DNA of 64,000 nucleotides from Melitaea cinxia (GCF_905220565.1 NC_059404.1:3872472-3936471), one strand, 5' to 3'; shown: positions 11,801 through 48,789, counted from the stretch's first letter. The notes: generated from the letters alone by a model not told the origin. Translations and numbers: made by a program.

Positions 11801-12064
11801 CATTCTTTAATTTAATGAAAATTACGTTAAATATACATTGATTTACAAGAAATTAAATAAATCAATGGCTATATATAACTTCAATGAACTTAACTTTGCA
11901 TAAGCATGCCGTCATTTTGAGTTGAATATCAACATTATTTGACTTAGATTTGTGTAAAATTACTTAAAACAAAATAAAAGTTATTTAAAAAAACAGTGTC
12001 CATAAATGGTGGATGAAATTTTTAGAACATAAACTTTAATCTCCGAATAATAAATGAAGCAACC

Positions 12065-13035
12065 ATTTTTTTTGGTATCGCAGGGGAACCCATTTACGGG
12101 TAAAATCCAGGACGCCCGGGTAGGCAGTCCTAGACCGTATGTCGGCTTCAGCACTTGGGGGTGTAGTACCGACCAAACCCCTGCGGGGCTTTAATTGGAG
12201 GGTCCCGGATCTGCAGGCAACAGGATCCCTCCAGCGACCGGCTGGCTTCGGCGAAAAGGCCAGACTTCTCCTCCATGGGGAGTATCCGGCTCACCTCTGA
12301 ATAATCCCGACGACGCCGTGTCTAGCAGGACCGGGTTCCCATCCCGGCCCGACACGAGCACAGGGACGTTACTGGAGGCGCATTAAGTAGCGCCTCCTAC
12401 GCACCCCCGTTCGTCGCCTGCGGACGGAGGCCTCATCGTTGGCCTCCTCTCTCATCCGCTCGTCGGTCTCCTTCTGGGACATTACTATCTCCCAGAAGGA
12501 GACTATCGCGGTGATGACGCTAGGCAGTGACAAGTCCCCTCCGAGGACTGTCGTCAGATCGCGACGCAGTGCCGCCCATCTCGGGCACACCTCGAAGGTG
12601 TACTGGGCAGAGTCCACCGCCGCGCCACAATCGTGACATTCAGTCGTCGGCTCCTTTTGGGCCGTCCGACACAAGTATTCTCCAAAGCAGCCGTGCCCGG
12701 TGAGAAGTTGCGTCAGACGGGAGGTGAGGGGCTTGCGCTTGAGGCGTATCCACTGCTCAAGGACCGGGCGCAAGGCAGCCATACGGCTGCTCCGCTAGGT
12801 CCTCCCCCCACCTTCGCATTAATGCTTCTTGCCTCATCCGGCGCACCCGTAGGATTCCGTCCAACGAGGGGTTCTCACCAAGAGCTCTCCTAGACGATAT
12901 GTATGAGTACATCTCGCCAAGGACCTCCGCCACGAGCTCCCACGGGGGGTCGCCGGCTAGAGCAGTAGCTGCAGCCCACGATACCGTACGGTACCCCCAA
13001 ATGAAGCAACCCTCTCTGGTCATCAGTAGAAACAA
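12065..13035 (-). pseudogene. R1-clade-like LINE 3' end, 5'-truncated
   Basis: The upstream part (13,035-12,757) carries 'YRTVSWAAATALAGDPPWE', typical of the region after the RT domain in R1-like elements. The next frame (12,782-12,369) carries the C-terminal zinc-knuckle-like motif 'ECHDCGAAVDSAQYTFEVC' and an Arg-rich end. The two frames overlap at 12,757-12,782, so one frameshift separates them. The last ~300 bases to 12,065 are 3' UTR. The 5' end is truncated, as in typical dead LINE insertions. Confidence 0.8.
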
Positions 13036-13807
13036 AACATATTTTTTTGTACCTACACAGCTGTTAAGAAAAACACAGTCATGTTGAGGTACGCCCGCTT
13101 CATTTTTAAACTATACTCGTAATATTTTGTCTACGATGATTTCATTAAACCTACCAAGTAGCTATTCTTACACGCCCTATATATAAAATCCAAATCAATA
13201 ATGTTTGGTAATCTTTTTAGAATAAGTGTTACCGCCCAGTGTCACACATAAAATTATTCTAGACTGCAGTATTGGATACGCAACATAAGAAGAGTTTTTC
13301 TATCTACCTACCTGATTGATTGAAATCATAATTAAAAAAAAAAACACACACACACACACACGTGTGTGTGTTGTACACAAGGTATAGAATGTTGCGGTGA
13401 GGTTGCGGTAAACAAAAATAAGGCTTTAAAAAATGAATTATTTATGAACGGAAATTTTAATAGGTAATCGTTTTAAGTCTAACCTTATTAAATAATTTAG
13501 TGCGTTTTGTGGTGTGCTTAAATTATAACCATAGATACATTATGAAAATATTAGAAGGACATGTTTCTATACGTTTAAAAAAATACAAATGTTTTTTCTG
13601 TTATGTACATTTGCAAATATGTTGTAGTAAGCTGAAACAAAGACAACTCAATGCCCGTGTTTCCGGTAAACGTTGATTGATACGGATAATTTTTGTATCA
13701 AATGTTACGTAGGTATATAATTAATTAGTTAAAATTTAATCCAGTGTCGGTATATGTATCAAAGGGCGTAGCGTCGAGGGTGACAGAGCCCATAGCCCCG
13801 GCCGGCA
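13036..13807. other. Intergenic DNA with a (CA)n/(GT)n microsatellite
   Basis: No gene. A run of CA dinucleotides meets GT dinucleotides at about 13,343-13,371 and could fold on itself. From ~13,740 the sequence resembles the dispersed repeat at 35,590-35,870, which hosts the hAT insertion. Confidence 0.55.
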
Positions 13808-13815
13808 CTTGAAAG

Positions 13816-14104
13816 CAGTGTTGCCAACCCGAATTTTAGAAAATTAGTAGATTATGTGCCAAATGTTGGTAGAAGTTGGTAGAATGTAAAATGCAAAATT
13901 GGTAGATCTACCACCTCAATTTAGAAGATTTTTTAAGATTAAAAATGCATGAACTGTTATAAAAATGTTTATTTTTGGAAATTATACATATTTTATTGAA
14001 AAATTTAAATGTTCTGCGCTAGGCTGCCCGATGTTTGCTATGAATCTTTTAGTACGCAACGATCCCTCTAGAGTATCCGTGCAAATTATATTTCTCTGGA
14101 AGGT

Positions 14105-14161
<57 letters not shown>

Positions 14162-14989
14162 TAATGTTAACATCCATAGACTCTTGAGTGCCCATGCCTT
14201 TTTTAATTTTCAAGCGTTGAGGCGTATTATTTTCAACATTGCATGCTTCAAATTACGAACTAAAGCTTATTTTCTCTAATTCGATGGTGAATCAAAAACT
14301 GACCGTGAGAGATATATGTACCTATATATATACATATATATTTATGTAGATTAATAATTAAGATAATTATTTACAGCTATGGGTTTTTTCTTTTTTTTTT
14401 GCTACATGCTCCATTACTATTTTATAACACACTACAAGCTTTATACTTCACATTGTGTTACTCTACATTGTTAATTTACCGCATTGTCGACGGCCACTCT
14501 CATTTTTCTAAAACAGCGCCCGCCGCCAGTTTCGCGAGCACATCGTCAATAACATTCGCATCCCTATTATGGATCGCCATTTTGAGGCTGTGCTCGAGAA
14601 TTTGCCTACGGTTTACGGTACGGTTCATATTATTAATTGCAGAAAACAATCTCTCAACGTTAGCGCTACTATATGGAAGTGCGAGTAATTTTCTCACGAA
14701 TTCGCATAGCAGGGGAAACATTGGAGACCTGTCTCCTTTTTTAATGGATGAAACATGATCCCAGAATTCTCCAGGTGTAGGATGCACATTTTTTTCTGTG
14801 AAATGAAATGTCTTCCACTCTCTGTCCAATTCGGTTATGTTTTCTGGGCATAGTCCTAAAAATAATTCAGTGGTGATATGACAAACTAATTTACAAAAAT
14901 TGGTAGTTTTTAGGTCTAAGGCGGTAGATAGGTAGACTGAAGTGAAAATTGGTAGATCTACCAAAAAGTTGGTAGATATGGCATCACTG
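13816..14989 (-). mobile_element. hAT-type DNA transposon, 1,174 bp, with 8-bp target duplication
   Basis: The element begins CAGTGTTGCCAAC and ends with the inverted counterpart GGCATCACTG (reverse complement CAGTGATGCC). It is flanked on both sides by the direct repeat CTTGAAAG (13,808-13,815 and 14,990-14,997), the 8-bp target duplication diagnostic of hAT insertion. Subterminal 'ttggtagatctacca' motifs occur inside both ends. It carries only the 3' part of a transposase gene and a (TA)n tract at ~14,110-14,158, so it is non-autonomous. It sits inside an older dispersed repeat whose sequence closes up perfectly if the element is removed. Confidence 0.85.
14500..14975 (-). pseudogene. hAT transposase C-terminal dimerisation region (fragment)
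   Basis: The minus-strand frame includes 'MFPLLCEFVRKLLALPYSSA' followed by 'NVERLFSAINN', the conserved hAT C-terminal dimerisation motif. The open frame extends a little beyond the transposon terminus into the flanking repeat, so its apparent N-terminal part is not real protein. The catalytic RNase H-like core is absent. Confidence 0.8.
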
Positions 14990-15250
14990 CTTGAAAGGCA
15001 CCACGTTTTTTCAATTGACAAAAAAAAATCTAATTGCGTCTGCAATGTAACACAAATATAAATACAGTTCAATTGAGAGCCTACTCCTTTTTCAAGTCGG
15101 TTAATGCACATAATAAAAGTTGTGTTTGTAATGGGCGTGTAAATTAAATTGGTAAAAAAATAGATGGTAGAGGCGGCAAATTTTCGGTGAGCCCCGGGCG
15201 ATAAATGATTAGCCTCGGGCGGCAAAAACCACGCTACGCCAGCCACTGTG

Positions 15251-15725
15251 GGCGCGTTCCACTAAGCGATCGCACCGACCACAACACCCTTTTTATCGTT
15301 CCACCTAAGGACCGTGGTCATCGCGAGCGATTGCTTCACCACTTCTCCCAAAAAATATAGGATAGTCAGAGTTTGCTTTCATCAAAACGTGGCGAGAATT
15401 TAAAAAAAAATTGTCAATGTCAAATTGTGAATGCAATTTTTCATTCTACCCGGCAAAAAACGCAACGATAAATTCCCGGGAATCCATGTTGAATTAAGTT
15501 TTCTCCAATCCATACAAAATATTTCCTCACAATCTCCACAACTGCAGGTTTAACCGTGACACCATATTGCGAGCACAAAGCTGACCTGACACCTGACAAG
15601 TGACACGCTCAAATATACGGTTTACTTAGAAAATTCGCCTACTTCGCGCGCGTTCTTAACGTTAGTGGAACGACAATTTCAGCGGTCGTGGTCGATGGTG
15701 TTGCGGGCCTTTAGTGGAACCCACC
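15251..15725. mobile_element. MITE with inverted termini and 5-bp target duplication
   Basis: The left end GGCGCGTTCCACTAAGCG and the inverse of the right end, GGTGGGTTCCACTAAAGG, form imperfect terminal inverted repeats. A second inner pair ('gaccacaacacc' / 'ggtgttgcgggcc') extends the symmetry. CTGTG flanks both sides (15,246-15,250 and 15,726-15,730). No coding capacity; the superfamily is not assigned. Confidence 0.7.
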
Positions 15726-16306
15726 CTGTGTGTCTGTCTATCGAATCTTTAATCTTGAAATGGAAAGCAAAACCTTCAGCGTCGGACCACGTCCTAGTTT
15801 TACTAGGCAGTCACAGAACTGTCGATCTGTAGTAATAAAGAAAAATCGCCTGTGGTATTATTAAAATGCATGCATGATTAACAAAAGGCACGGGCATTTT
15901 GAGCCCGTGGATCAAAATTTTTAAATTAAAAAAAATGGAAAGCAAGGACACTACCATCTGCGCCAATGGGTCGACGAAATATATAAAAAAAACTAACACT
16001 ACTGCTTTACCTGTTCTACATTTAGTCGTTACATTATGGTAGCCTGAAATAGATAACCTACTGTTTGGTTAACCTACTGGTTTTTGTTGTATGCAGGTAA
16101 GTTACTATCATTTACTTCTGTTTAGGTATGGTCGTAGACCATATTTACCAAATGGCGTTTGACGGTTGAATAAGCTAAAATCTCGTTTGAAATATTTCAT
16201 TGGCTGGATTATCTCAGCAGCTGGAATGTTACGGTAGGTATATTATTGTTTAACTTAATCAGTATCAGTAATACTAGTAGTGTGTTCTTCCGGTTCACTG
16301 TCAGTC

Positions 16307-40603
<24,297 letters not shown>

Positions 40604-40659
40604 AATGTAATTGGTGCATCTGTTACTTTGTGACAATAATAAAATCTTTTGTTATATTT

Positions 40660-42480
40660 GCATAGTATAATCGCTTTTTATTCACCTACATTAATTCTAA
40701 TATTGTTGAAACTTATTACTAAAACGTTGTAACAACTGTAAACCTAAATAAAAATAGACACATAATCAGCAAATAAACAGTGTTCTTCATCATCTTATAG
40801 AGTATATACTTTTGTCCCAAAAACTTACAAGTTACTTGAAAGCTAAAAGCCAAATAATTTATAAGAGAATGAATTAGATCTAATCAAATAATTAAATGCT
40901 AATACAAGCACACTTTAATTATGAAAACACTGAAGTAAAATATTTCTGAGTAATAAATAACTAAAGTAATTTAATTAACATTAATTTATAATAACATTAA
41001 AATAACTACTTATCACTTATTTTACAATTACCAGAAAATAAATTTAAGTTTTTATGAAAAAGAATATAATAGCTAAAGTAATTATTATTTCAAGATTATA
41101 TTAATACTAGCCCGCGACTTCGTCCGCGTGGAATTTAACAAAAAAGTTATTGTTCAGTTCACCGAGTTATAAATTTATAAAATAAAAGTAGCCTAAGTTA
41201 CTCCTTGCTACATCAGGTATCTGCCATTGAATGTCCAGTCAAAATCGGTCCAGCCGTTTCAGAGATTAGCTGGAACAAACAGATAGACAGACAGACAGCC
41301 AAATTTGTAAAAAATGTTATTTTGTTATATGTACCGTGTATACATCCATATGCATTTAGTACAAAGCAGTTATTTTAATATTACAAACAGAGACTCCAAT
41401 TTTATTTACTCGTATTTGCGCGTTTGCAATTGCGCGTTTGTGGGTCTAAAAAAGGCCTATAATTGTAATTATAGATTAATTATCGTCTAAGTGATGTAGT
41501 AAGACGAAGTTTAATAAAAGTATTATTTTGATATAAAAATCAATTTGTTACTACCAAATGTGCATTAGAAATGTATTATCAATTTTTATTGTATTTATGG
41601 TTCACTGTTTTGGCGATAATGGCTTACTCATAAAAGATAGATATATGCTGTCCCGGTTTTTTTTGTAGGACTAATTATTATTAAGATAAACATTTCTCCT
41701 ATACATTATATACGTGTAAACTCCACAGTTTTTGCAGCGTACGCCAGAATAGCTCGCAGATGGCAGATTTTTTTCCGACTTACTTGACAATTATCGTTAT
41801 ATTTTGGAGAATTCACACACTATCTCAAAAAACTATAGCCTATGTGTTATTCTAATGTATAAGCTATATTATTGTAAACTTTCATAGTAACCCTATCGGT
41901 AGTTTTGGCGTGGAAGAGGTACAAACATCCATACATCCATACATATCAACTTTCGCGTTTATAATATTAGTAGGATTAGAGATGTGTGAATTGAATGATA
42001 TTACACTGTATTTCAACTTTTCAAGTAAGATATGAATAATTTTATGATAGAACAGTATTTTTAAGAGTAACTGCGGCGTTCTTCTCTGCAGAATCTACCT
42101 TCCGAATCGATGGTACTTTTATTTTTAACTATAATTTATCAACGAAAACAATTATAATTATAATTTTTTTTAAATGATGATTCAAGAGTGCTTTTGAAGG
42201 CCGCATGAATAAAGTAATTTTTGATTTTGGTTTTGAAACCCTTTTTTTACGTGGGAAAAATCTTCATGGACACCCTCCGGCGCGGGGACACCGGAAGGTA
42301 TGACAGACTTTTACTGCCTAAAAACCACGTGAAAATGTAAATCCACGTGTGAGCAGACCTCCGCCTAAGTGGGGCGAGATGGGGTCGCGCTAGCATATAA
42401 ATAAATTATTATTATTATTTCTTTTATTCAATATATTTTCTTATGATTACATTTTTAAATATATTTATAAAAAAGACAAA
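40660..42480. other. Intergenic repeats
   Basis: A copy of the 'gacttcgtccgcgtgg' LINE tail lies at 41,107-41,410 (+). The rest is AT-rich with scattered repeat scraps and no gene. Confidence 0.55.
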
Positions 42481-42499
42481 TAAAAATATTTAAAAATAT

Positions 42500-43960
42500 A
42501 AAAATAGTAGTCCTCCGGTGGCAGGTTGAGGCCCAGGCCACCGGTAGTTAAGGTTCCAGGCTGAGGAACCTCCTCACAATGCGGGCCGTTTCAAGCAACA
42601 CTGCCTTTTGAATCCGACCCTTGATCCAACAGTCAAGTGAGAGTTTCTTAAGATGTTGGTCGAAACTCTTCGCTAATAGACCATTAACCGATACAACAAT
42701 AGGAACAATTATTGTTGAGTCTACATTCCACATGCCGGTAATCTCGTGGGCAAGGTCTAAATATTTACTTAATTTTTCTTTTTCGGCCTTTACGAGATTA
42801 TCGTCATGTGGAACTGTAATGTCAACAATAATTGCTCGGCGCGCTGATCGGTCTACTAACACTATATCAGGTTTATTGATTGCAATAAACCTGTTAGTGA
42901 CAATATATCGATCCCAGTAGAGCAATGCACGACCATTTTCAAGAAATTGCGTTGGGTTTTACCTATAATAAGGCAACTCGTTTTTGGCAACGAGGCCGTA
43001 TCGAATAGCAAGTTGTTGGTGTATAATCCTGGCTAATTGGTTATGTCAGTGCAAGTACTCACTGTTAGCAAGATGACTACAACCGGAAACAACATGTCTA
43101 ATGGATTGTCTAGACTTATGGTAAGCTCGGCATATGTCTGGAGTTCCGTTGTTCACGATATGTTTCCGGTAGTTATTCGTCTTAATAATTTGTCCATAAT
43201 TGCACAGACAAAACCTTCGGTTTCTCCGAAGAAGTTCCCGTGTTGTAACCAGAATATAGAGCTAGGCTGGTCTATATCTGGGTCTGTCAGAACTTTGTAG
43301 AACCGGCCATGTAATTCCTTGCTCGTCCATATGGCCACGCGGTCAACGGTACGCATTACTATAGGCTTACGCCATTTCTCTTTGCCTAAGGACAACGGAG
43401 TAAAACTGCTATCAACTGCAACAACGTCCATGTGCATATCGCTCTTCATATTTAAAAAGTACTCTCTGAGATTATACACCTCACGATTGTGGAGATTTTT
43501 AGCGTTTAAAAAGCCACGACCCCCACATTTTCGTGGGATGTATAATCTCATCACAGACGATCGAGGATGGTGTATTAGGTACGCTGTTAACAGTTTACGG
43601 ACTTGGCGATCAAGGGAATCTAATTCCGTTTGAGTCCATCTCAAAATGCCAAAGGTATAGATGATTAAGGGCATAACCCAACTGCTAAAGGCGCGTACCC
43701 TGTTACCGCCCGAAAGAAAGCTATTGAGAACTTTCTTCAGCCGGCCAAAGAATCGTTCCTTTACCAGTTGTTTCATGGCTCCGTCATCAATGCCCAATGC
43801 CTCTGACATAACGAGATATTTATAGGTTTCACCTTCGTTGAGAGATCTAAAAGACAAAGAGTTGTTAAGTTCTAAATTTTCTGATGATACAGTTCTACCT
43901 CTTTCTACATGGATGACAGCGCATTTATCCAAACCAAACGTCCGTACTTCCGTCTTCAAT
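42500..43960 (-). pseudogene. RLE-type LINE C-terminal half, broken
   Basis: Frame 43,959-43,153 carries 'YKYLVMSEALGIDDGAMKQ' and 'WTQTELDSLDRQVRKLLTAY', a post-RT thumb region. Frame 42,925-42,548 carries 'NKPDIVLVDRSARRAIIVDI', a PD-(D/E)xK restriction-like endonuclease as found in R2/R4/Dong-type LINEs. The RT core is missing and the frames are separated by a broken linker. A shorter copy is at 11,215-11,800. Confidence 0.78.
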
Positions 43961-44149
43961 ATTATAAAATATTTATTTAATCATTCCTGATTAACTAAAT
44001 CAAAATACCAATTACTTTGTACTAAGTAAATATATTTTTCACTTTTTAGTTTTCTGTTTGAAGTCGGTTTTTTTTTTGTTAAAAATTATTTTATTTTACA
44101 ATTTTTAGTGATGGGTAGACCTAACAAGGATGCTTTTTCTCTTGTGTCG

Positions 44150-44510
44150 GGGGTCCGGAAACATACACAATCACAAGCACAAACACCCAGATCATGACAA
44201 ACATCTTATTGGCCAATATAAATGTCTGTCCTGCGCGGAGATTGAACCCACTAACGCCAGCGCAACAGCCAGTGGTGTGACCGATGAGTAAAGTTTGCTA
44301 TCAGATGTACGTAATAACAACCGGGACTGACAGCCTAGCGTTTTCTCTGAGGCTAGGTTGGGAGAACCACAAGAATTAACAACTAGATCGAAAATAAACA
44401 TTTGTATAAACATAAATATCCACTCCGAGCGGGAATTGAACCCGCGACCGTCGGTGTTTAGGCGCCGCCGACACGGCACATGCACCATTATATCAAAGCG
44501 GTCGTCAAAC
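44150..44510 (-). mobile_element. Two S1 SINEs in tandem (type a, then type b), inverted
   Basis: 44,150-44,300 has the type-a head ('gcgcggagattgaaccca'); 44,300-44,510 has a type-b head ('gagcgggaattgaacccg'). Both have the 'tgtatggccaat'-type body. Confidence 0.65.
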
Positions 44511-44879
44511 AGCAAAAGGTAACTGCTGTAAATTGTTGAGAAATTCCCTCGACTGTTTATGGGCTCCATCATCAAACCTGGTCCTGCGACACAGATGACC
44601 ACACACCAGGTAATTGCTTTAAGTCGTTGAAAAGTTCCCTCGATTATCTTTCGTCTCCATCATCAGACTGTAATGGCACTTGTAACTAATACATGTGCAA
44701 AGTTCTCATCAATAGAAACGAATTAAGTCCAAAAAGCAGGTAATTGCTATAAATTGTTGAAGAGTTCCCTCGACTATCTTTCTTCTCCATCATCAGATCG
44801 ACTCCAGACCTTTATTAAATAGTAGTGCTTTATAGTACTTAATGAAAACATGATTAAATTTACTAGTCACCCGTACGAT

Positions 44880-45105
44880 TTTTGAAAGATTCCCTCGATT
44901 TCTCTGGGATCCCATTATCAGATCCTAGTTTCCTTATCATGGTAACAAACTAGGGATATCTCCTTTCTAACAAAAAAAGAATTATCAAAATCAGTTCATA
45001 AACGAAAAAGTTATCTCCGAACATACATTAAAATATATATATATATATATATACGGTCGAATTGAGTAACCTCCTCCTTTTTTTGGAAGTCGGTTAAAAA
45101 GTGTT
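44880..45105 (+). mobile_element. AACCGACTTC-terminus element, partial
   Basis: Has 'ttctctgggatcccat.atca' and the terminal 'acctcctcctttttttggaa' plus 'gtcggttaaaa', with an (AT)n run. Related fragments start near 44,050. Confidence 0.7.
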
Positions 45106-45289
45106 TATAAACGTGAGTTGATTTGAAATTGAACAAAAAATTATCGACCGTCAATCACGTTGACATTGTTTCGAAATTAAAGCCTCTGGCGCCGCCGGAG
45201 GGTATTTATGATGGATTTTTTTAAAAAAAACGAAGCATTTTATTATCAAACGGTGCGAGGGCCAGATCTCCGTCCATTACTTCATCTAT

Positions 45290-45640
45290 ACAAATAAATG
45301 AAATTAGAGTACGTATCTGTTTGTAATATTAACATAACCACTTTTTACCAAATTCATGTGTATGTATAAACGGTACATATACCAAAATAATATTTTTTTT
45401 TTTATAATTTTTATCTGACTATCTGTCTGTCCGTCTGTTTATTCTAGCTAATCTTTGAAACAGCTGGACCGATTATGCCGGGACTTTACTGTTAGATAGC
45501 TGATATGATAAGAAGTAACTTAGGCTACTTTTATTTAAGATTTTTTTTTAATTATATAACTCTGCGAACTGAACAATAACTATTTTGTTAAATCCCGAAC
45601 GCGACGGGACGAAGGACGAAGTCGCGGGCACAGCTAGATT
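45290..45640 (-). mobile_element. LINE 3' tail ('gacttcgtccgcgtgg' family), inverted
   Basis: Minus strand reads from 'cgcgacttcgtcc' through 'taagttacttctta' to the gacagacag tract. Confidence 0.7.
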
Positions 45641-46139
45641 TCAATAATATGATTTGATTTGACTGAATTTATTTATCGTCTTAATTTTACTTAAACCTGT
45701 AATTTTCCCGTATAGGAGAAGGATCAGAGCTTACCGAAAAAAACGATAAATTACTTTTGAATTTAACTTAACAACATCGAATAACTGTGAAAAGAGTGAA
45801 TTTAACTAAAAATGTTAAGAAACTTTTTTTGTAGAATATTAAATTTCCTTTGAAAAAAAGTATTTTGAACCATAAAAATATTGATATTTCTGGTAGTTAC
45901 AAAAATCCAGAGTCGAAATGCAAAATTGAAAAAGTAATCAATGTTTAGGCACGATTACAAGGAAACAGTTTGTTTTACATTAATTTGCTAAGAAAGGTTT
46001 GTTTTAGGAAATTTAATTTCCTTTACGGATCGCTCTAATTTTTGAGATTAATAATAGACAATCCCAATCGTATATTATTATTATCTGGAGTACAAACAAA
46101 GTACAAACTAACTATATACTAATATTTAATATAATTTTA

Positions 46140-46406
46140 AATATGTAAGAAAGTGTTAAATTAAGAAACAAATAAAGCAATATCAAAATAAAAGATACAA
46201 AAACTTGTAACTATTTCAGTGTTAATTTTTTTTGCTACATGATATAAATATCACATATTTCATTTTTAATATGATAAGACAAAGAATAGCGTCCATAATA
46301 TCTGTGAAAATTAACATAATGCATTTATGCAGGTGTATATATTGACTGTCGACAACTGTCTGTGTGTGACAGTGCTTCACAGTCTTCACGCCAATTGCTA
46401 CACAAA
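46140..46406 (+). promoter_or_regulatory. Promoter of knottin gene A (conserved family upstream block)
   Basis: About 250 bases strongly similar to the regions upstream of genes C and E (plus) and, inverted, B and D. Shared: 'ttttttttgctac' near -200, 'gataagac.aagaatagcgt', and a TATA box (gtatatattgac, 46,336-46,342) ~70 bases before the ATG. Confidence 0.65.
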
Positions 46407-48606
46407 ATGATGTCTCGCACAAGCTTAATACTTCTCCTTATCTGTTTTGTGTGCGTCGCCGAGATTACAAATGGGCATGTCACTGAGGGAGGAAGATTTG
46501 AACGAGCTGCAGCCCATAAAACATGTTCGAAGAAAGGCGAATCTGTAAGTAGCTGTTTTATTTGCAACAATTTAAATGTGTATCTTAGTTTTAGTTGTAT
46601 TCATATCAATCAATCAGTTACCTACATAAGCAATGCGTTGCGCCTTATACCTTACTTAGAACGCAATTAAGGAACAAGTCAAGAAGGAATTTACATTCTT
46701 TCGATATGATAACGTTGTCTTGGTAAAGCCACAGCTTCAGCATGTAATACCCCGGTGCTGGGCATAGGCCTCTTTCCCCATATAGGAGAAGGATCAGAGC
46801 TTAATCCACCACGCTGCCCCGATGCGGGCTAGCGGATATAATCCCTAGAATAACGATCGCTATCAGGTGTACATGATAACAATCGGGACCGACGGATTAA
46901 CGTGATAACCGAGGCACAGTGAGGAGACCCACAAGGACTGCACAAACACCCAGACCACGGCAAACATCTGTATGGCCAATACAAATGTTTGCCACATGCG
47001 GGGATCGAACGCACAACCGCCAGCGCAACTGCCACAAACCAGTGATGTGACTGTTGTGCTAACAAGTCTTGACACAAGGATAGAGTTAAATATAGTCCCT
47101 GGGGCGCGGTGCATCGAGCGCCGGATTTTAGAGGCCATCGAAAGCCGCATGCAAGGACGCAAAGTATCGGAATATTGTTTGATTCAGATAAAAAAAAACA
47201 ACACAAAAAAGGAAAGTATTTTATTATAAACTACATGGGCCATGCGGTTTCGCCGGTGATGATTTGAGGAAAATAATTGTGTTTGCTCGCAAACGAAAAA
47301 AAAAACCGACTTCAATTACATCAACGAGTAATACAACGTAGATCGACGAAACAATAGTCAAGTAACTACGCGTTATCAAAGATTACTCAAAAAGTAGTTA
47401 TGAGATCTTAATAAAATTTATATGTGACCACATGACAAATATCAGCTTTCGATTAAATTAAAAATTATTAAAATCGGTACACTCAATAAAAAGTTATTGC
47501 GGATTTTCAAGAAGTTCCCTCGATTTCTCTGGAATCCCATCATCAGATTCTAGTTTCCTTATCATGGTACTAAACTAGGGATATCTTCTTTCCAATAAAA
47601 AAAGAATTATCAAAATCGGTATACCCAGTAAAAAGTTATTGTGGATTTTCAAGAGTTTCCCTCGATTTCTCTGGGATCCCATCATCAGATCCTAGTTTCC
47701 TTATCATGGTACTAAACTTGGTATATCTCCTTTCCAACAAAAAAAGAATTATCAAAATCGGTACATCCAGTAGAAAGTTATGCGGTATAATACAACGTAG
47801 GTTGACGAAAAAAGCGTCAAGTAAAAACGCATTATTAGATATAACTCGAAAAGTAGTTGTTAGATCTCAAATAAATTTAAATGGGACCAATTGGCACACA
47901 CCACCTTTCGATTAAAACAAAATTTGTCGAAATCGGTCCACCCGGTCAAAAGTTCTGATGTAACATACATAAAAAAAAAAATACAGTCGAATTGAGAACC
48001 TCCTCCTTTTTTGGAAGTCGGTTAAAAATAGCCTTCCTTAGTCTTAAAGCATACCAAACCTTACTTTTTAGATAGTTTAATTTTTTTAGTTGTGGATGCC
48101 GGTAGAGCAAACTATTATCTATAAAATGATATATAATTTATGGGGAGTAATTGTGAGGTTTTTGTCTAAAATGGGAGGCAAAACATCTTAACGTTAGTCT
48201 ATTAATATATACTAACTGTGCCCGCGACTTCGTCCGCGTGGGATTTAACAAAAAAGTTATAGTTCAGTTCGCAGAGTAAGAAAACAAATAAATTTCTAAA
48301 ATAAAATAGCCTAAGTTACTCCTTACTATATCAGTTATCAGTCCCGAGTCCCGTCAAGGTCGATCCAGCCGTTTCAGAGATTAGCCGGAACAAACAGAGA
48401 GACAGACAGAGACAAAAATTGTAAAAAATGTCATTTTAGTGAGGATAAATACTGAATACTTAATATTACTGAAATTATTATGTACGTTCTTAGTCATAAT
48501 TTTAGTTATATGTGTAATGTCTCATATTTTTCTTTTTCAGTGTAAAAGCTATGATGATTGCTGCGGTGGTCATTGTATACCATTCAAGTGGAAATGCGCT
48601 TCTTAA
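46407..48606 (+). CDS. Secreted six-cysteine (knottin-type) peptide, gene A
   Basis: Exons 46,407-46,544 and 48,541-48,606 (phase 0; donor TCT|GTAAGT, acceptor tctttttcag), 67 residues. A 23-residue signal peptide (MMSRTSLILLLICFVCVAE...) is followed by a short spacer. The Cys pattern C-x6-C-x5-CC-x3-C-x6-C is the inhibitor cystine knot spacing. The intron falls exactly before the second Cys. The most diverged member of a five-gene family. Its intron (2 kb) holds SINE and AACCGACTTC insertions. Poly(A) signal at 48,778. Function unknown: knottins include protease inhibitors, antimicrobial and channel-active peptides. Confidence 0.85.
46725..47065 (-). mobile_element. S1 SINE, full-length inverted, in gene A intron
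   Basis: Inverse of 19,078-19,435: tail 'ataggcctctttccccat' at the left, head with box-B-like GTTCGATCCCCGC at the right. Confidence 0.8.
47281..48030 (+). mobile_element. AACCGACTTC-terminus element, long form, in gene A intron
   Basis: Longest plus-strand copy: starts 'gtttgctcgcaaacg', ends 'ttttttggaagtcggttaaa'. The interior has a repeated 'cgatttctctgg.atcccat' module. Confidence 0.82.
48220..48440 (+). mobile_element. LINE 3' tail ('gacttcgtccgcgtgg' family)
   Basis: Same block as 3,586-3,900, ~100 bases before gene A exon 2. Confidence 0.75.
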
Positions 48607-48789
48607 ATAATTTTGTTTCAAATGAATCAAATATTATATTACTTAATAATTTTACGAATCGGGTCAAGGGTTAAGATTGGTTAAATCAAGTGGTTTTTCT
48701 TAAAATTATTCTATCAATTATAAATCTGGAATAATACAGTTTAATTATATATATTTGTAATGTTATATTGTTAATACAATAAATTGTAA

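Noticed and set aside
13965..14279. 104-residue open frame over the (TA)n tract
   Set aside because: Mostly Tyr-Ile repeats from a microsatellite inside the hAT element.
16280..16306. Earlier start for esterase exon 1
   Set aside because: Position 16,280 is GTG; the signal peptide begins at the ATG at 16,307.
46362..46670. Long single-exon readings through the knottin donors (also 57,775-57,993 and 62,916-63,134)
   Set aside because: They run through a consensus GTAAGT into intron; the spliced form completes the cysteine pattern.
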